Shown here: positions 33,899-45,259 of the stretch, one piece after another
Layout: each line of letters starts with the position of its first letter
Position numbering within the stretch: the first letter of the stretch is position 1
Assembly (NCBI GenBank): GCA_947631235.1
Contig: CANRKO010000008.1
Span: 1 to 62,849, forward strand
Direction: 5' to 3'
DNA: 62,849 bases
DNA from: an uncultured Clostridia bacterium
GTDB taxonomy: Bacteria > Bacillota > Clostridia > UBA1381
Translations under genes and position numbers: made by a program
Notes under the pieces: generated by a model
Databases searched by the model: none
Told to the model about the DNA's origin: nothing
What the model saw: the letters and a program-made list of their open reading frames with translations, nothing else

Positions 33899-35017
33899 AT
33901 GAAAAAAATCATTACATTACTTATGACGGTCGCTCTTATAACAGCTTGTCTTGCAGGCTGCGGCGCGAAGGGAAATAATCCGGTGGAGGGGAAAAAAGCA
34001 GCGTATATCATGTATATGTCCTCCTCGCCGATTTTTGAGCTGTGGTCGGAGTCGTTTACAAAGACGGCTGAATCCCTCGGCATGGAGGCGGACACCTTTT
34101 TCTGCGAGGACAGCGACGAGGAATGGCAAAACAGAATTTTACAGTGCGCACAAGACGGCTATGACGGACTGCTTGTGTCACACGGCGGAGAAGCTTACGC
34201 GTGGGAGTTTCTGACGGACGTGCTGGAAGAATACCCGAATTTAAAAATAGTGACCTTTGACACGTCTTTCAAAGATGAAAACGGGGAAACGAAAACTATC
34301 GACGGCGTGGTTCAGACATTTCAGCAGGATTCGGGACTTGCGTCGGCACTGGTAGAGGAAATCCTTGCCAGGTGTCCGGACAAATCGGCTAAAAATGAAC
34401 CGGTCAATATCCTGCAGGTACAGGAGGAAAACTACATTGCCGCTTTTGACCGCCGACAGGTCGGCTATGAGCCTTACGAAACGGATGGTCGGATAAAGAC
34501 ACTGGAGCAGATGGCTCCGGAGGATCACTTAAATCCGGTATCCTCCATGCAGGAAACGGCAAAGAACATTATCGGAAAATACAATGACGGTGAAATAGAC
34601 GCAATATGGTGCTGCTATGACGCATATGCCAGGGGCGTGTATCAGGCACTGCGGGAATTGGACAGCGATATTCCCATGGTATCGGCAGATATTTGCGACG
34701 AGGATATAGGGCTTATGGCGGAAGGCAAAAACTGGAAGGCGTGCGCCACGACCAACTGGACGCTGAACGGTGAGTTTGCGTGTCGGGTGCTGGCTCTGGA
34801 AATGGCGGAGCAGTATGACGATATAAAAGCGGCTCAGTGCTATTATGAAAACCCGGGAATGTGGATGGAGATCCCGTCCGTGGTGGTAACGCAGGAGCAG
34901 GTTATGTCGGGACAGGACATTACGGTAAAAAATCTTTCGGAGGTGGCGGACGACGCTTATACGGACAGAAGCTTTATGCCGTCCTGTGACTGGATGGACG
35001 CCGCACTTAAAGATTAA
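33899..35017 (+). CDS. Periplasmic-binding-protein-like lipoprotein
   Basis: A 372-residue lipoprotein: signal with lipobox ALITACLAGCG (cysteine about 21), then a sugar-type periplasmic-binding fold (GKKAAYIMYMSSSPIFELWS, CAQDGYDGLLVSHGGEAYAW, IWCCYDAYARGVYQALRELD, IPMVSADICDEDIGLMAEGK). This class binds sugars, autoinducers or similar small ligands for import or sensing. Start set at ATG 33899 (AAGGAG seven bases ahead); a TTG lies at 33893. No cognate sugar permease or ATPase follows; instead other transporter types do, so it may act as a sensor component. Confidence 0.88.
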   Translation: MKKIITLLMTVALITACLAGCGAKGNNPVEGKKAAYIMYMSSSPIFELWSESFTKTAESLGMEADTFFCEDSDEEWQNRILQCAQDGYDGLLVSHGGEAYAWEFLTDVLEEYPNLKIVTFDTSFKDENGETKTIDGVVQTFQQDSGLASALVEEILARCPDKSAKNEPVNILQVQEENYIAAFDRRQVGYEPYETDGRIKTLEQMAPEDHLNPVSSMQETAKNIIGKYNDGEIDAIWCCYDAYARGVYQALRELDSDIPMVSADICDEDIGLMAEGKNWKACATTNWTLNGEFACRVLALEMAEQYDDIKAAQCYYENPGMWMEIPSVVVTQEQVMSGQDITVKNLSEVADDAYTDRSFMPSCDWMDAALKD

Positions 35018-35035
35018 CCGGTAGGAGAAACATGT

Positions 35036-36640
35036 ATGGTAAGCAATCGCAGCGAAAAATTCAGTCTGTCGGAACAGACGATTGACACAGTGTCCGAAAT
35101 CTGTGTGCAGACGCTTTCGGAGGCGGGGGCAGATAAAAAGGATATTATACGTATCCGTCTGTCCTTGGAGGAGACTCTCGGCATCTGGCTTGAGTCCCTA
35201 AGGGGCGCTCAGGTCCATGTGGAATGCGGGCAGAAATTCGGACGATCATTTCTGGAAATAAGCGTAGACGGTCCCGGCATGGACGTATGGGAGGATAACG
35301 AGGCATTTTTATTAAGCAACCATATGCTCTCGCAGGCGGGACTGTCATTTACATACGATTATAAGAACGGGAAAAACTGCCTGATCTGCAATCCCAGGAA
35401 AAAGAAATCATCTGTGGGTCAGATGGCATTGCTTTTGTGCGCGGTTTTTCTGGCGGTGGTTTTGGGAGCGGTTGTAAGAATTTCCCCGAAAATACAGACA
35501 GCGGCGCTTTCGGTCACGCAGCCTCTGTTCGATATGATTTTGGGAGCACTCCGCGCCGTTTCCTCACCGCTTGTGTTTCTGGCAGTCTGCTGCGGTATCG
35601 TGAGCATCGGCGATTTGACGGTGGTAGGCAAAATCGGCAAAAAATTGATTTTGAGAATGGTTACGGGGACATTTATTGTAGGGGCAGTTATGGCGCTTGC
35701 GTGCTTCCTGCTGTTTCCTGTTGCCGCGAAATCGGGAAGTGAAATCTCCGGCAACTTTTCTGAAATATATCATATGGTACTGGGAATTGTGCCCTCGGAT
35801 ATTGTTTCGCCGTTTCTGAACGGAAATGCACTGCAGCTTGTCTTTTTGGGAATTTGCGCGGGAGCCGCTCTTTTGATTTTGGGCGAACGGGTATCGTCAG
35901 CCCAAAATACCCTGATGCAGACTAACGATGCCGTACAGTTTTTGATGGGAGCACTGGGGAAAACCATTCCGCTGTTCGTATTTTTAAGCCTGTTTAACCT
36001 TATGCTGTCCGATTTCGGCAGTGGATTTTCAAGCCTGCTTAAGGTGTTTGTGATAGCAATACCGGGAGGTTTCCTTCTGGTATTGTTTTATGTACTTGTG
36101 GGAGCAGTGCGCCTGAAGGTCAATCCCATCCTACTGATAAGGAAAATGCTGCCGTCTTATCTGATTGCCCTGACGACGGCATCCTCGGCGGCGGCGCTCG
36201 CGACAAATCTGGAAACGTGCGTAAAGGAACTCGGTATTCCCAAAAAGGTGGCGGATTTTGCCATTCCGCTGGGACAGGTACTTTACATGCCCGGCTTTGT
36301 GGTAGGAGTTTTCTCGTTGGCTTTGTGCATGGCTGAGTATTATAACGTCCCTATTACGCCGCAGTTCCTCATCATGTCGGTTCTGACGATAGGGATCCTT
36401 GCTATGGCAGCGCCGCCTATTCCCGGCGGGGCGCTTTCCGTATTTACGGTGCTGTTTGCGCAGCTTGGCATTCCCGACGGAGCGATTGCCCTGGCGGTCG
36501 CAGTCTGTGCAGTTCTCGACTTTCTTATGACTGCCGTCAGCGTTGCCTGCCTGCAGGTTCAGGTAACGCTTGCAGTGTACAATGTCGGTATGCTTGACGA
36601 AAATAAACTGAAAAGAGGAGTGCGTCATGAAAGAAAATAA
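35036..36640 (+). CDS. DAACS symporter with N-terminal ATPase-like domain
   Basis: A 534-residue fusion. Residues about 1-122 resemble a small histidine-kinase-type (GHKL) ATPase domain: [20 protein letters not shown], then ISVDGPGMD and [17 protein letters not shown]. Residues about 128-525 form a dicarboxylate/amino acid:cation symporter with about eight membrane segments. Its landmarks are [19 protein letters not shown], the hairpin [20 protein letters not shown] (normally the serine-rich motif) and [28 protein letters not shown] precedes the ATG. The N-terminal domain is unusual for this family and is shared with the C-terminal end of the next protein. Overlaps that gene by 14 nt. Confidence 0.85.
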   Translation: MVSNRSEKFSLSEQTIDTVSEICVQTLSEAGADKKDIIRIRLSLEETLGIWLESLRGAQVHVECGQKFGRSFLEISVDGPGMDVWEDNEAFLLSNHMLSQAGLSFTYDYKNGKNCLICNPRKKKSSVGQMALLLCAVFLAVVLGAVVRISPKIQTAALSVTQPLFDMILGALRAVSSPLVFLAVCCGIVSIGDLTVVGKIGKKLILRMVTGTFIVGAVMALACFLLFPVAAKSGSEISGNFSEIYHMVLGIVPSDIVSPFLNGNALQLVFLGICAGAALLILGERVSSAQNTLMQTNDAVQFLMGALGKTIPLFVFLSLFNLMLSDFGSGFSSLLKVFVIAIPGGFLLVLFYVLVGAVRLKVNPILLIRKMLPSYLIALTTASSAAALATNLETCVKELGIPKKVADFAIPLGQVLYMPGFVVGVFSLALCMAEYYNVPITPQFLIMSVLTIGILAMAAPPIPGGALSVFTVLFAQLGIPDGAIALAVAVCAVLDFLMTAVSVACLQVQVTLAVYNVGMLDENKLKRGVRHERK

Positions 36641-39600
36641 TAAAATATTCATAAAACAAAAAAAAGGAGAGATACGGTTGAATAAGAAATCCTGCCTTTA
36701 CCTGTTTTTTTCAATGATTTTGATGTGTCTGTTTCTTGGGGGATGCGCGGAAAGCGGCGAGAAAAACGAGCCGATAACCGACATACGCCAACTGGACGGA
36801 CAGACTATTGGCGTATTGACCGGAAGTACCTTTGACGGGTACACCGATGAATTTATACATGATGCCGATAAAAAATATTACAGTGAATATTCGGACATGG
36901 CTGTGGCGGTCAAACAGGGAGAGATTGCCGCTTTCCTCATGGACGAGCCGATGGCGCGCATATTGTGTTCGGAAATCGACGGCGTTTCCTATCTGCCGGA
37001 ACGTCTGACAGACGACAGTTACGCGTTTGCGTTTCCGAAAACGGACAAGGGAAAACGGTTGTGCGATGAACTCAATCAATTTCTTGCCGAGATAAAAGCC
37101 GACGGTACTCTTGAGGAACTGGAGAACGTCTGGTTCGGTTCGGACGAGAGCCGAAAGACTGTTGAAGCTTATGAAAGTCTGCCCGCGTCGAACGGCACGG
37201 TAGAGCTTGCTCTAAATCTTGAAAACGCGCCGTTTGCCTATACAAAGGACGACCGGGTGGTTGGGTATGACGTGGATATTGCCGCGCGTTTCTGCAAGGC
37301 ATACGGCTACGGATTGAATATCAACAGTGTGGAGTCGGATGTTTTCCTCTCGGACGTGGAGTCCGGCAAGTATGATATGGGCGCGTCCGGCTTTACCGTG
37401 ACCGAGGAAAGAGCCGAAAAGGTGTACTTCTCCGAGCCGAATTATAAGGGCGGTATCGTCGCGGTCGTTGCGGGAAACTCCGGCGGCGCGCGTTATCAAA
37501 GCTTGCAGGATTTTTCCGGCAAAAAGGTGGGAATGATGACCGGAACGGTTCAAGACAAATTGCTTGACGAGGTTGTGGACGGTACAATCCCCCAATATTA
37601 TGATGATTTTTCCTCGCAGCTGCTGGCGCTGAAGGCAGGAACACTGGATGCGATAATAAATGATATGCCGATAGTTGAGCTTGCCGTAGCGCGTCAGCCC
37701 GAGTTGGCAATATTCCCCGAAAAGGTAGCTCCGGACAGCTACGGACTTGGTTTGCCAAAGGGCAGCCCACTGACGGAGCGGGTAAACGCCATCATCGAAA
37801 AATATGAGAACGACGGAACCTTGCAGGCGCTCCGTGAAAAATGGCTTGGGGCGGACGAGAGTAAAAAGACGATAGACATAGGCGATTACGACGCGCCCAA
37901 CGGCACCCTTCGATACGTTCACGATTCCACGCTGGAGCCGATGAGCTATGTCGGCGGAGACGGTCAGTCGCTCGGACTGGAGGTTGAGCTGGTTTCTCTT
38001 ATCGCAAAGGAGCTCGGCATGAAACTAGAGACTACGCAGGGAAACTTTAACTCGCTTATTCCCATGCTTGCAAGCGGGAGAGCCGATATTGTTTCCGGTT
38101 CAATCAGCATAACGGACGAACGCAGGGAGAGCATAGATCTTGCCGAGCCGCATTATATAGGCGGAACGGTGCTTCTTGTTAGGGCGGAGGATATCGGAAT
38201 TACTTCAGCGCAGACAAGCAGCGGTTTCCTCAGCGGCTTATCCGCGAGCTTTCAAAAGACGTTTGTTCAGGAAAACCGTTGGAAAATGATTCTTTCAGGT
38301 CTTTTGGTGACGTTTGTGATTTCCGTGTTCGCGGCGCTTTTCGGTACAATACTGGGCTTTTTGCTGTGTCTGTTGCGCAGGAGTCGTTTTTCGGCTGTTT
38401 CCCGAATTACAGCGGGATTTATACGTTTGCTGCAGGGCATACCGGTGCTTGTGCTGCTGATGATATTATTTTATGTGGTATTTGCAAAGACGCAGCTTAA
38501 CGGGATCGTTGTTTCAATTATCGCGTTTTCCATAAATTTCGCGGTGTACGTGTCCGAAATGATGCGTACCGGCATAGACGCCGTTGACGCGGGACAGTGG
38601 GAGGCTGCCACGGCGATAGGTTTCGGCCGTGTTAAAACCTTCACCAAAATAATTGCCCCGCAGGCGCTAAGACATATACTTCCCGTCTATAAGGGCGAGT
38701 TTATTTCCATGGTCAAAATGACCTCGGTTGTGGGATATATTGCGGTGCAGGATCTTACGAAGGCTACCGACCTTATCCGCAGCCGTACCTTTGAGGCGTT
38801 CTTTCCGCTTATAGCGTCGGCGGTCATATACTTCGTGCTGGCATGGGCGCTGACTTCGCTTTTGGGTATCGCCGAAAGGAGAACCGGCGTAAGCGCCCGC
38901 CGCAAAAAGGCAGGCCGACTCACGGCGATGATTGAGAACGCCGAAAAAGCGCTCGGCACAAATCAAAGAACCGAAAATCCGTCGGAAGGAACACGCACTG
39001 CGATGCCTGTTATTGCGATTTCTCATCTTCAAAAATCCTATCCGAATGTTACGCCGCTTGCGGACGTCAGCGCGGATATTTTTAAGGGCGACGTTATAAC
39101 GGTTATCGGACCGTCAGGCACGGGAAAATCCACGCTGCTGCGCTGCATCAACCGTCTGGAAACTCCGACGGGCGGTGAGATTAAAATTTTCGGACAGGAT
39201 ACTTCGGATAAAAAAGTAAACCTTAATACGCTTAGGCAGCGTATGGGCATGGTGTTCCAGTCCTTCAACCTGTTCGGACATCTGACGGTAATTGAAAACG
39301 TTATTCTCGCACCAACCGTGTTAAAGGGCGTGCCGAAACAGAAAGCGATCGCGGACGGAATGAATCTTTTGCGCATGGTGGGAATGGCGCAGAAGGCGAC
39401 AAGCTACCCCGACGAGCTTTCGGGCGGACAAAAACAAAGGGTGGCGATTGCCCGCACCCTTGCCATGTATCCCGAAATCGTGCTTTTTGACGAGCCGACG
39501 TCGGCGCTCGATCCGACAATGGTGGGCGAGGTGCTCAGCGTCATCAGGCGGCTCGCGTCGGAAGGACTTACCATGATGATAGTCACGCATGAAATGCAGT

Positions 39601-40088
39601 TTGCCCGTGATGTTTCCACTCGGATTTTCTATATGGATGATGGCGTGATTTACGAACAAGGAACTCCCAATGAGATTTTTGACAGCCCGAAACGCAATAA
39701 GACACGCGCCTTTGTAAAGAGACTGAAAACACTTACCCTTTCCGTGGAGTCTTTGGACTATGACTTTATCGCCATGTCGGAAAGTATTCGTCAGTTTGGG
39801 GAAAGAACTCTGCTGCCCCCAAAACGTGTGGACAGCCTTCGCCGTGTATATGAGGAAATTCTGGCGCAGAATATTGTTTTATCACAGGGAGTGGAATTTC
39901 CTGTCACGGTCTCGGCGGAGTATTCGGAAAAGGACGACAGCCTGGAAATGCGTTTCGCGTGGCGCGGGGAGCGGTATAATCCCATGGAGGACGGCGACGA
40001 GCTTTCCGTTATGCTTGTAAAGGCATCGGTCAGCGGGTTCACCTACGATTATACGGACGGCGCAAACAGCCTTGTCATAAAAATATAA
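36627..40088 (+). CDS. All-in-one polar amino acid ABC transporter with ATPase-like tail
   Basis: A 1153-residue fusion. After a lipobox signal (FLGGC, cysteine about 40) come three amino-acid-type substrate-binding segments: one with only the second lobe (about 50-172), one complete (about 180-413) and one with only the first lobe (about 418-525). The permease (about 548-755, [20 protein letters not shown]) and ATPase (about 792-1040; [40 protein letters not shown]) follow. Residues about 1048-1153 form a domain ending [16 protein letters not shown] that resembles the N terminus of the upstream symporter. Starts: ATG 36627 (GAGGAG) or TTG 36678 (AAGGAGAG), the latter giving a normal-length signal peptide. 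Confidence 0.9.
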   Translation: MKENNKIFIKQKKGEIRLNKKSCLYLFFSMILMCLFLGGCAESGEKNEPITDIRQLDGQTIGVLTGSTFDGYTDEFIHDADKKYYSEYSDMAVAVKQGEIAAFLMDEPMARILCSEIDGVSYLPERLTDDSYAFAFPKTDKGKRLCDELNQFLAEIKADGTLEELENVWFGSDESRKTVEAYESLPASNGTVELALNLENAPFAYTKDDRVVGYDVDIAARFCKAYGYGLNINSVESDVFLSDVESGKYDMGASGFTVTEERAEKVYFSEPNYKGGIVAVVAGNSGGARYQSLQDFSGKKVGMMTGTVQDKLLDEVVDGTIPQYYDDFSSQLLALKAGTLDAIINDMPIVELAVARQPELAIFPEKVAPDSYGLGLPKGSPLTERVNAIIEKYENDGTLQALREKWLGADESKKTIDIGDYDAPNGTLRYVHDSTLEPMSYVGGDGQSLGLEVELVSLIAKELGMKLETTQGNFNSLIPMLASGRADIVSGSISITDERRESIDLAEPHYIGGTVLLVRAEDIGITSAQTSSGFLSGLSASFQKTFVQENRWKMILSGLLVTFVISVFAALFGTILGFLLCLLRRSRFSAVSRITAGFIRLLQGIPVLVLLMILFYVVFAKTQLNGIVVSIIAFSINFAVYVSEMMRTGIDAVDAGQWEAATAIGFGRVKTFTKIIAPQALRHILPVYKGEFISMVKMTSVVGYIAVQDLTKATDLIRSRTFEAFFPLIASAVIYFVLAWALTSLLGIAERRTGVSARRKKAGRLTAMIENAEKALGTNQRTENPSEGTRTAMPVIAISHLQKSYPNVTPLADVSADIFKGDVITVIGPSGTGKSTLLRCINRLETPTGGEIKIFGQDTSDKKVNLNTLRQRMGMVFQSFNLFGHLTVIENVILAPTVLKGVPKQKAIADGMNLLRMVGMAQKATSYPDELSGGQKQRVAIARTLAMYPEIVLFDEPTSALDPTMVGEVLSVIRRLASEGLTMMIVTHEMQFARDVSTRIFYMDDGVIYEQGTPNEIFDSPKRNKTRAFVKRLKTLTLSVESLDYDFIAMSESIRQFGERTLLPPKRVDSLRRVYEEILAQNIVLSQGVEFPVTVSAEYSEKDDSLEMRFAWRGERYNPMEDGDELSVMLVKASVSGFTYDYTDGANSLVIKI

Positions 40089-40148
40089 TATACGGTTGGT
40101 TTACACAGGAATAATTTTTGAAAAAGAAAGAAAGTGAGGGTGTAAGAA

Positions 40149-41558
40149 ATGAAGTTATCACCGGAAAAAATATTTCATATAAAGGAAGCCGGCTCTACGA
40201 TGAAAACGGAGGCTCTGGCAGGACTTACGACCTTTATGACCATGGCATATATCCTTATGGTCAATTCGGGAATGTTCGCGGAGCTTCCGGGGGTGTCTTA
40301 CAACGCGATTTATATTGCGACCGCGATTTCCGCCTGTATCGGAACAATACTGATCGGACTTTTGGCAAATCTGCCGCTGGCGCAGGCGTCCGCCATGGGT
40401 TCCAATGCCTTCTTTGTCTATACGGTGTGTTTCGGCTTTGGGTTAAGCTACGCCAATGCCTTGGTACTCATTCTGCTTGACGGCATCATGTTCATACTGC
40501 TTACGGTGACGGGGCTCAGGAAGAAAATATTTGAGGCGATACCGACGTCGGTAAGGGTGGCAATTCCCGCGGGAGTCGGACTGTTTATTGCCTTCATCGG
40601 GCTTAAGGACTCGGGAATTGTAGTGGCGGATCCCTCCACCTTTGTCAGCCTCGCATCCTTCAACCTTCTTTCCGGAAGTGTGGCGTGGAAGGATATTATA
40701 CCGATGCTTGTCACAATTGCCGCATTGATTGCAATTGCGGTTCTGACCTGCAGGCGTGTAAAGGGCGCTGTGCTCTGGGGCATACTCGGGGGAACGGTGC
40801 TGTATTATCTTCTCGGGTTTACCGTTCCCGGATTTTATGAGGGCTTTACGGCAAATCTGAATTTGAACCCGTTTTCGGCATTCGGGGACTTCGGCGCGCA
40901 CGCATTCGGTAAAGTTTTTACGGAAGGCTTTGATTTTTCGGCGTATCTGGCAAATCACAGCGGCATGGAGCTTGCCATGTTGATTGCGACGACCGCGCTT
41001 GCGTTTTGTCTGGTGGATATGTTTGATACGATCGGCACGCTGTACGGAGCATGCGCAAGGGGAAATCTCCTGACAGAGGGGGGAGAAGTGCCCAACCTTG
41101 ATAAGGCGATGCTTGCGGACGCCATAGCCACCACGTGCGGCGCAGTCTGCGGCACGTCCACTGTAAGCTCTTATGTGGAGGCTTCCACGGGTATTGCGGA
41201 GGGCGGCAAGACAGGCATGGCTGCTATGGTGACGGGCGCGCTGTTTTTTGTCAGTATGTTTTTAAGCCCGATCGCGATGCTTGTACCCGGGTGCGCGACG
41301 GCGGCGGCGCTTATCTATGTGGGGATTATGATGATGAACTGCGCCAGAAATATAGACTGGCTGAAAACGGAGGATGCCGTTCCGGCGTTCCTGACTTTGG
41401 CGATGATGCCTATGACCTACAATATTTCTTACGGCATCGCCTTCGGCGTGATTTCCCATGTGCTTATCAGCGTGTTTACCGGAAAGGCAAGGAACATAAA
41501 GATTGGAACATGGGTAATCGCGGCGCTCTTTACCGTCATGTTCTTCGTGACGCATTAA
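40149..41558 (+). CDS. NCS2-family (AzgA-like) purine permease
   Basis: A 469-residue membrane protein with about 12-14 segments. Landmarks: AGLTTFMTMAYILMVNSGMF, NLPLAQASAMGSNAFFVYTV (substrate region), VDMFDTIGTLYGACARGNLL and ADAIATTCGAVCGTSTVSSY, the signature of guanine/hypoxanthine/adenine importers. AAGAAAGTGAGGGTG precedes the ATG. It lies 60 nt behind the fused ABC gene and ends before a strong terminator, so it closes the transporter cluster. Confidence 0.93.
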   Translation: MKLSPEKIFHIKEAGSTMKTEALAGLTTFMTMAYILMVNSGMFAELPGVSYNAIYIATAISACIGTILIGLLANLPLAQASAMGSNAFFVYTVCFGFGLSYANALVLILLDGIMFILLTVTGLRKKIFEAIPTSVRVAIPAGVGLFIAFIGLKDSGIVVADPSTFVSLASFNLLSGSVAWKDIIPMLVTIAALIAIAVLTCRRVKGAVLWGILGGTVLYYLLGFTVPGFYEGFTANLNLNPFSAFGDFGAHAFGKVFTEGFDFSAYLANHSGMELAMLIATTALAFCLVDMFDTIGTLYGACARGNLLTEGGEVPNLDKAMLADAIATTCGAVCGTSTVSSYVEASTGIAEGGKTGMAAMVTGALFFVSMFLSPIAMLVPGCATAAALIYVGIMMMNCARNIDWLKTEDAVPAFLTLAMMPMTYNISYGIAFGVISHVLISVFTGKARNIKIGTWVIAALFTVMFFVTH

Positions 41559-41630
41559 GAATTGTAAAATCTCAGCTTGGTTTTTTCAATACATAACCTA
41601 TCCAACAATGATAATTTTTTGAATGTAAAT

Positions 41631-41666
41631 AGAGATGTTGTTATTTCCATAACAACATCTCTTTTG
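41631..41666 (+). terminator. Terminator of the transporter cluster
   Basis: AGAGATGTTGTTAT pairs with ATAACAACATCTCT, followed by TTTTGT. Confidence 0.9.
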
Positions 41667-41756
41667 TACATATTATTATCTGCTCTGCAAATTCAAAAAT
41701 GGTAAAAAAGCAGTAAATTCCCGTTTCACTTTCTCATAAACCGCATCATTATACTG

Positions 41757-42080
41757 TTAAAGCCTCAGCCACGGATAAAGACTGCGAATAACTTTGGCGA
41801 GATTCGCTCTTTGTTCCGAGTTAAGATTAGTTATTAAGCGGTCAAGTTCATCACCGTTCCTGTCGGCATTTTGTGATGTTGCGGAAAGAAGATTGTCTAT
41901 GCTGACATGCAGATTTTCGGAAATGGCAATCAGCATAGGCAAGGACGGTGTTTTTAATCCCTTTTCTATCTCATAGATATAGTGCGGACTGACGTCTATC
42001 AGCTCTGCCAGCTGCTCTTGCGTCAATTTCAAAAGTCGTCTGTTGTTCTTTATTTTTGAGCCAAGTTTATCTAAATTCAT
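41757..42080 (-). CDS. XRE-family transcriptional regulator
   Basis: A 107-residue regulator: helix-turn-helix KLGSKIKNNRRLLKLTQEQL, AELIDVSPHYIYEIEKGLKT, ISENLHVSIDNLL, then a short helical tail. Start set at ATG 42080 with GAGGG eight bases upstream. It is divergent from the LRR gene at 42235 with about 150 AT-rich bases between, and may regulate it. Confidence 0.88.
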   Translation of the reverse strand: MNLDKLGSKIKNNRRLLKLTQEQLAELIDVSPHYIYEIEKGLKTPSLPMLIAISENLHVSIDNLLSATSQNADRNGDELDRLITNLNSEQRANLAKVIRSLYPWLRL

Positions 42081-42172
42081 ACGCAATACCCTCATTTATT
42101 ATATTTTGTATTAAATATATTATATTGCTTTTAGACATAGCTATACACTATCTGCATGTATCAAAATAATTG

Positions 42173-42201
42173 TTGCAATTAGATATAATATATGATATGA
42201 T
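42173..42201 (+). promoter_or_regulatory. Promoter of the LRR protein gene
   Basis: TTGCAA, 17-nt spacer, TATGAT. Confidence 0.55.
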
Positions 42202-42234
42202 ATTGATATATTGGAAATATAGGAGGTTTTTAAA

Positions 42235-43580
42235 TTGAAAAAGATATTTATTCTAATGTCTGCGGTATGTATCGCGATGTGCATACCCTGTTTTGCAAAG
42301 GCGGCAGTTATTGACAGCGGCACATGCGGAACAAATGTTACTTGGACGCTTGATGATAACGGAACTCTTACCATAAGCGGCGAGGGGGAAATGTCCAATC
42401 CCGGTCCCGTTATTTCTTCCCTTGACACATCTTGGCGGCGTAATCGTGACAGCGTAGTAAAAGTCATCATTGAAAACGGAGTGACGCGCATCGGAGACGG
42501 TTCATTCTATTTACATGAAAATCTAACAAGTGTGACAATACCCGACAGCGTTACGGAAATTGGAGGTTGGGCATTTAACGGTTGTAAAAGTTTGACGAAT
42601 ATAATAATTCCCAATAGTGTGCATAGTATTAAAAATGACGCGTTTACAGAGTGTGACAGTCTGTCCAAAGTCACAATACCCGATACCGTTACTGAGATAG
42701 GCGACTCCGCCTTCGGATACTGCGGCAGCCTAACCGATATTGAGGTCGGAGATAATAATCCCAATTATTGTTCCGTGGACGGCGTTTTGTTCAGCAAAGA
42801 TAAAAGCGAGTTAAAACAATATCCGTCGGGAAAACAAGAAGAAACATATACCGTACCGGATCTTGTGACAAGAATCGGCAACTCCGCCTTCGGCGGCAGT
42901 AAATTAACCGACATTCCGACTATGAAAAACGTAACCGAATTCGGCAATAACGCATTTTCTCGTTGCTTAGGGCTGACGAGCATAACAATACCAAGCTGTA
43001 TAACAAGTGCTGACTACTGCACATTTTTCACTGTGACAACTTGACAGATGTTATACTGCCAAGCAGTTTGACAAGCGTAAGCAATAGAATGTTTGACCAA
43101 TGCGCGAGCCTTAAAAGCGTTTTAATACCGAACAGCATTAACCGCATTAATGAGGGGGCATTTAGATTATGTGAGCATTTGTCAGACGTGTATTACGGCG
43201 GTTCAAAGGAACGCTGGAACAGTTTTGCATCGCGCTATCTTTGGAGCAGTATGTCTATTGAAACACCGCCCACAATTCATTATAACGCGATAGGAACGGC
43301 AGTTCCGATAATTGCGGACAATATGACCGCTGTCAAAGAAAGCGGAACGGTTAAAGTCAGCGTACCTTTTGAAAGTGTGGAATATGACAGCCATATAATC
43401 ACTGTCGCACTTAAAGGAAATAATATGTCGGGAGTGGCATTTGACACTGTTGCGGCAGGCGAAACAGAAAAAACATTGATTATGGACACCGCCGACGCGG
43501 ACAGCGTAAAGACATTCGCTTGGGACAGCCTTAACGGAATGCGCCCACTGTGCGAGGCGAAAACAGTAACGGTAGAGTAA
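42235..43580 (+). pseudogene. Secreted BspA-type leucine-rich repeat protein, frameshifted
   Basis: Two overlapping frames (42235-43044 and 43041-43580) encode one protein of about 448 residues. A signal peptide (CIPCFAKAA) precedes a TWTLDDNGTLTISGEGEM segment. LRR_5 repeats follow (VTIPDSVTEIGGWAFNGCKS, VTIPDTVTEIGDSAFGYCGS), then after the break VILPSSLTSVSNRMFDQCAS and a C-terminal beta domain. The break falls in the T5 run at 43024-43028: one extra T restores FFHCDNLTDVILPSSL. This may be a sequencing error, a recent mutation or phase variation. BspA-type LRR proteins are surface adhesins. Confidence 0.85.
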
Positions 43581-43593
43581 AAAAGTATATACA

Positions 43594-43630
43594 AAAATCG
43601 CCTATGGTAAATCCATAGGCGATTTTTTTG
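43594..43630 (+). terminator. Terminator of the LRR gene
   Basis: AAAATCGCCTATGG pairs with CCATAGGCGATTTT, followed by a T-run. Confidence 0.9.
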
Positions 43631-43708
43631 AGCGTGTTCTCTTTATTTGGTCGTAAGTTGGCCGTAAATTTAGGCTTGCAAATCTTGTAAAGCCATGTTT
43701 TATGCCAT

Positions 43709-45259
43709 TTACTCGCTTAACGGCTTCATTGTCGGGAAGAGCAGCACATCACGTATCGCGGGGGAGTCGGTGAGGAGCATGCACATACGGTCGATGCCGA
43801 AGCCGATACCGCCCGTCGGGGGCATACCTATCTCGAGCGCGCGCATGAAGTCCTCGTCGGTGGTATTTGCTTCCTCGTCGCCCTGAGCAAGCTGCTCCTC
43901 CTGCGCCTTGAAACGCTCGCGCTGGTCAACGGGGTCGTTAAGCTCCGAGTACGCGTTCGCCATTTCCCAGCCGTTCATAAAAAACTCGAAACGCTCCACA
44001 TATTCGGGATTGTCCGGCTTTTTCTTCGTGAGCGGCGAAATCTCAATCGGGTGATCCATGACAAACGTCGGCTGAATCATATGTTCCTCCGCAAACTGCT
44101 CAAAGAACAGATTCAAAATATCGCCCTTCTTATGACGCTTTTCGTACTCCACATGATGCTCGTCCGCAGCTTTACGCGCATCGTCGAGCGTGTGTATCTC
44201 GTTAAAGTCAACGCCCGAATACTTCTTCACCGCGTCAACCATTGTGATACGCTCAAACGGCTTGCCGAGATCCATTTCCACGCCGTTATACGTAATTTTC
44301 GTTGTGCCGAGTACCTCTTGCGCGACATGGCGGTACATATTCTCGGTGAGATCCATCATGCCGTGGTAATCGGTGTACGCCTGGTACAGCTCCATCAACG
44401 TAAACTCGGGGTTGTGGCGCGTGTCGAGACCTTCGTTTCTGAACACTCTGCCGATCTCGTACACCTTCTCAAAGCCGCCGACGATAAGACGCTTTAAGTA
44501 CAGTTCCAGCGAAATACGCAGCTTAAAATCCTCGTCGAGCGCGTTGAAATGCGTTTCAAACGGTCTTGCCGCCGCGCCGCCCGCGTTGGACACGAGCATC
44601 GGCGTTTCAACCTCCAAAAAGCCCTGTCCGTTCAGGTACGAGCGAATCGACGCGATAATTTTCGAGCGGTTCATAAACGTCTTTTTCACGTCCTCGTTCA
44701 TAATGAGGTCGATGTAACGCTGACGGTAACGCAGGTCGGTGTCGGTCATGCCGTGGAACTTCTCCGGCAGCGGCTGAAGCGATTTTGTGAGCAGCGTGAT
44801 CTCGTCTACTCTAATCGAAATCTCGCCCGTCTGCGTGGTGAACACCTCGCCGTGCGCGCCGACTATATCGCCTATATCAAGCTTTTTGAAACGGTTATAC
44901 TCGTCCTCGCCGAGAATATCCTTCTTGACGAAAAGCTGAATTTGACCGTCAATATCCGCGATATGGACAAATCCGACCTTACCCATGCCGCGCTTTGACA
45001 TAATTCTGCCGGCAACGGTCACATTTTGACCGTCGTACTTTGAAATTTTCGCGGTGATTATCTCAACCTCGTCCGAACCGCGCTTTGTAAGCTCGCGCTG
45101 TTCCTCGCGTGCGCCGTCCTTCAGTTCGCCCGACGTGTGGGTGCGGTTAAATTTCGTAATCCGGAACGGGTCTCTGCCCTCGTTTTGCAAATCCGTGAGC
45201 TTGTCGCGGCGCACCTGCAGGAGAGCCGACAATTCCTTTGTGTTTTCCGTGTTTTCCAT
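43709..45259 (-). CDS. lysS: Lysyl-tRNA synthetase, class II
   Basis: A 516-residue class II enzyme. An OB-fold anticodon domain (about 70-185; VTVAGRIMSKRGMGKVGFVH) precedes the catalytic core. Motif 1 is near FLEVETPMLVSNAGGAAARP, motif 2 is YEIGRVFRNEGLDTRHNPEF and motif 3 is GIGFGIDRMCML. It charges tRNA-Lys. No T-box leader is visible in the 76 bases before the gene. Confidence 0.98.
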   Translation of the reverse strand: MENTENTKELSALLQVRRDKLTDLQNEGRDPFRITKFNRTHTSGELKDGAREEQRELTKRGSDEVEIITAKISKYDGQNVTVAGRIMSKRGMGKVGFVHIADIDGQIQLFVKKDILGEDEYNRFKKLDIGDIVGAHGEVFTTQTGEISIRVDEITLLTKSLQPLPEKFHGMTDTDLRYRQRYIDLIMNEDVKKTFMNRSKIIASIRSYLNGQGFLEVETPMLVSNAGGAAARPFETHFNALDEDFKLRISLELYLKRLIVGGFEKVYEIGRVFRNEGLDTRHNPEFTLMELYQAYTDYHGMMDLTENMYRHVAQEVLGTTKITYNGVEMDLGKPFERITMVDAVKKYSGVDFNEIHTLDDARKAADEHHVEYEKRHKKGDILNLFFEQFAEEHMIQPTFVMDHPIEISPLTKKKPDNPEYVERFEFFMNGWEMANAYSELNDPVDQRERFKAQEEQLAQGDEEANTTDEDFMRALEIGMPPTGGIGFGIDRMCMLLTDSPAIRDVLLFPTMKPLSE

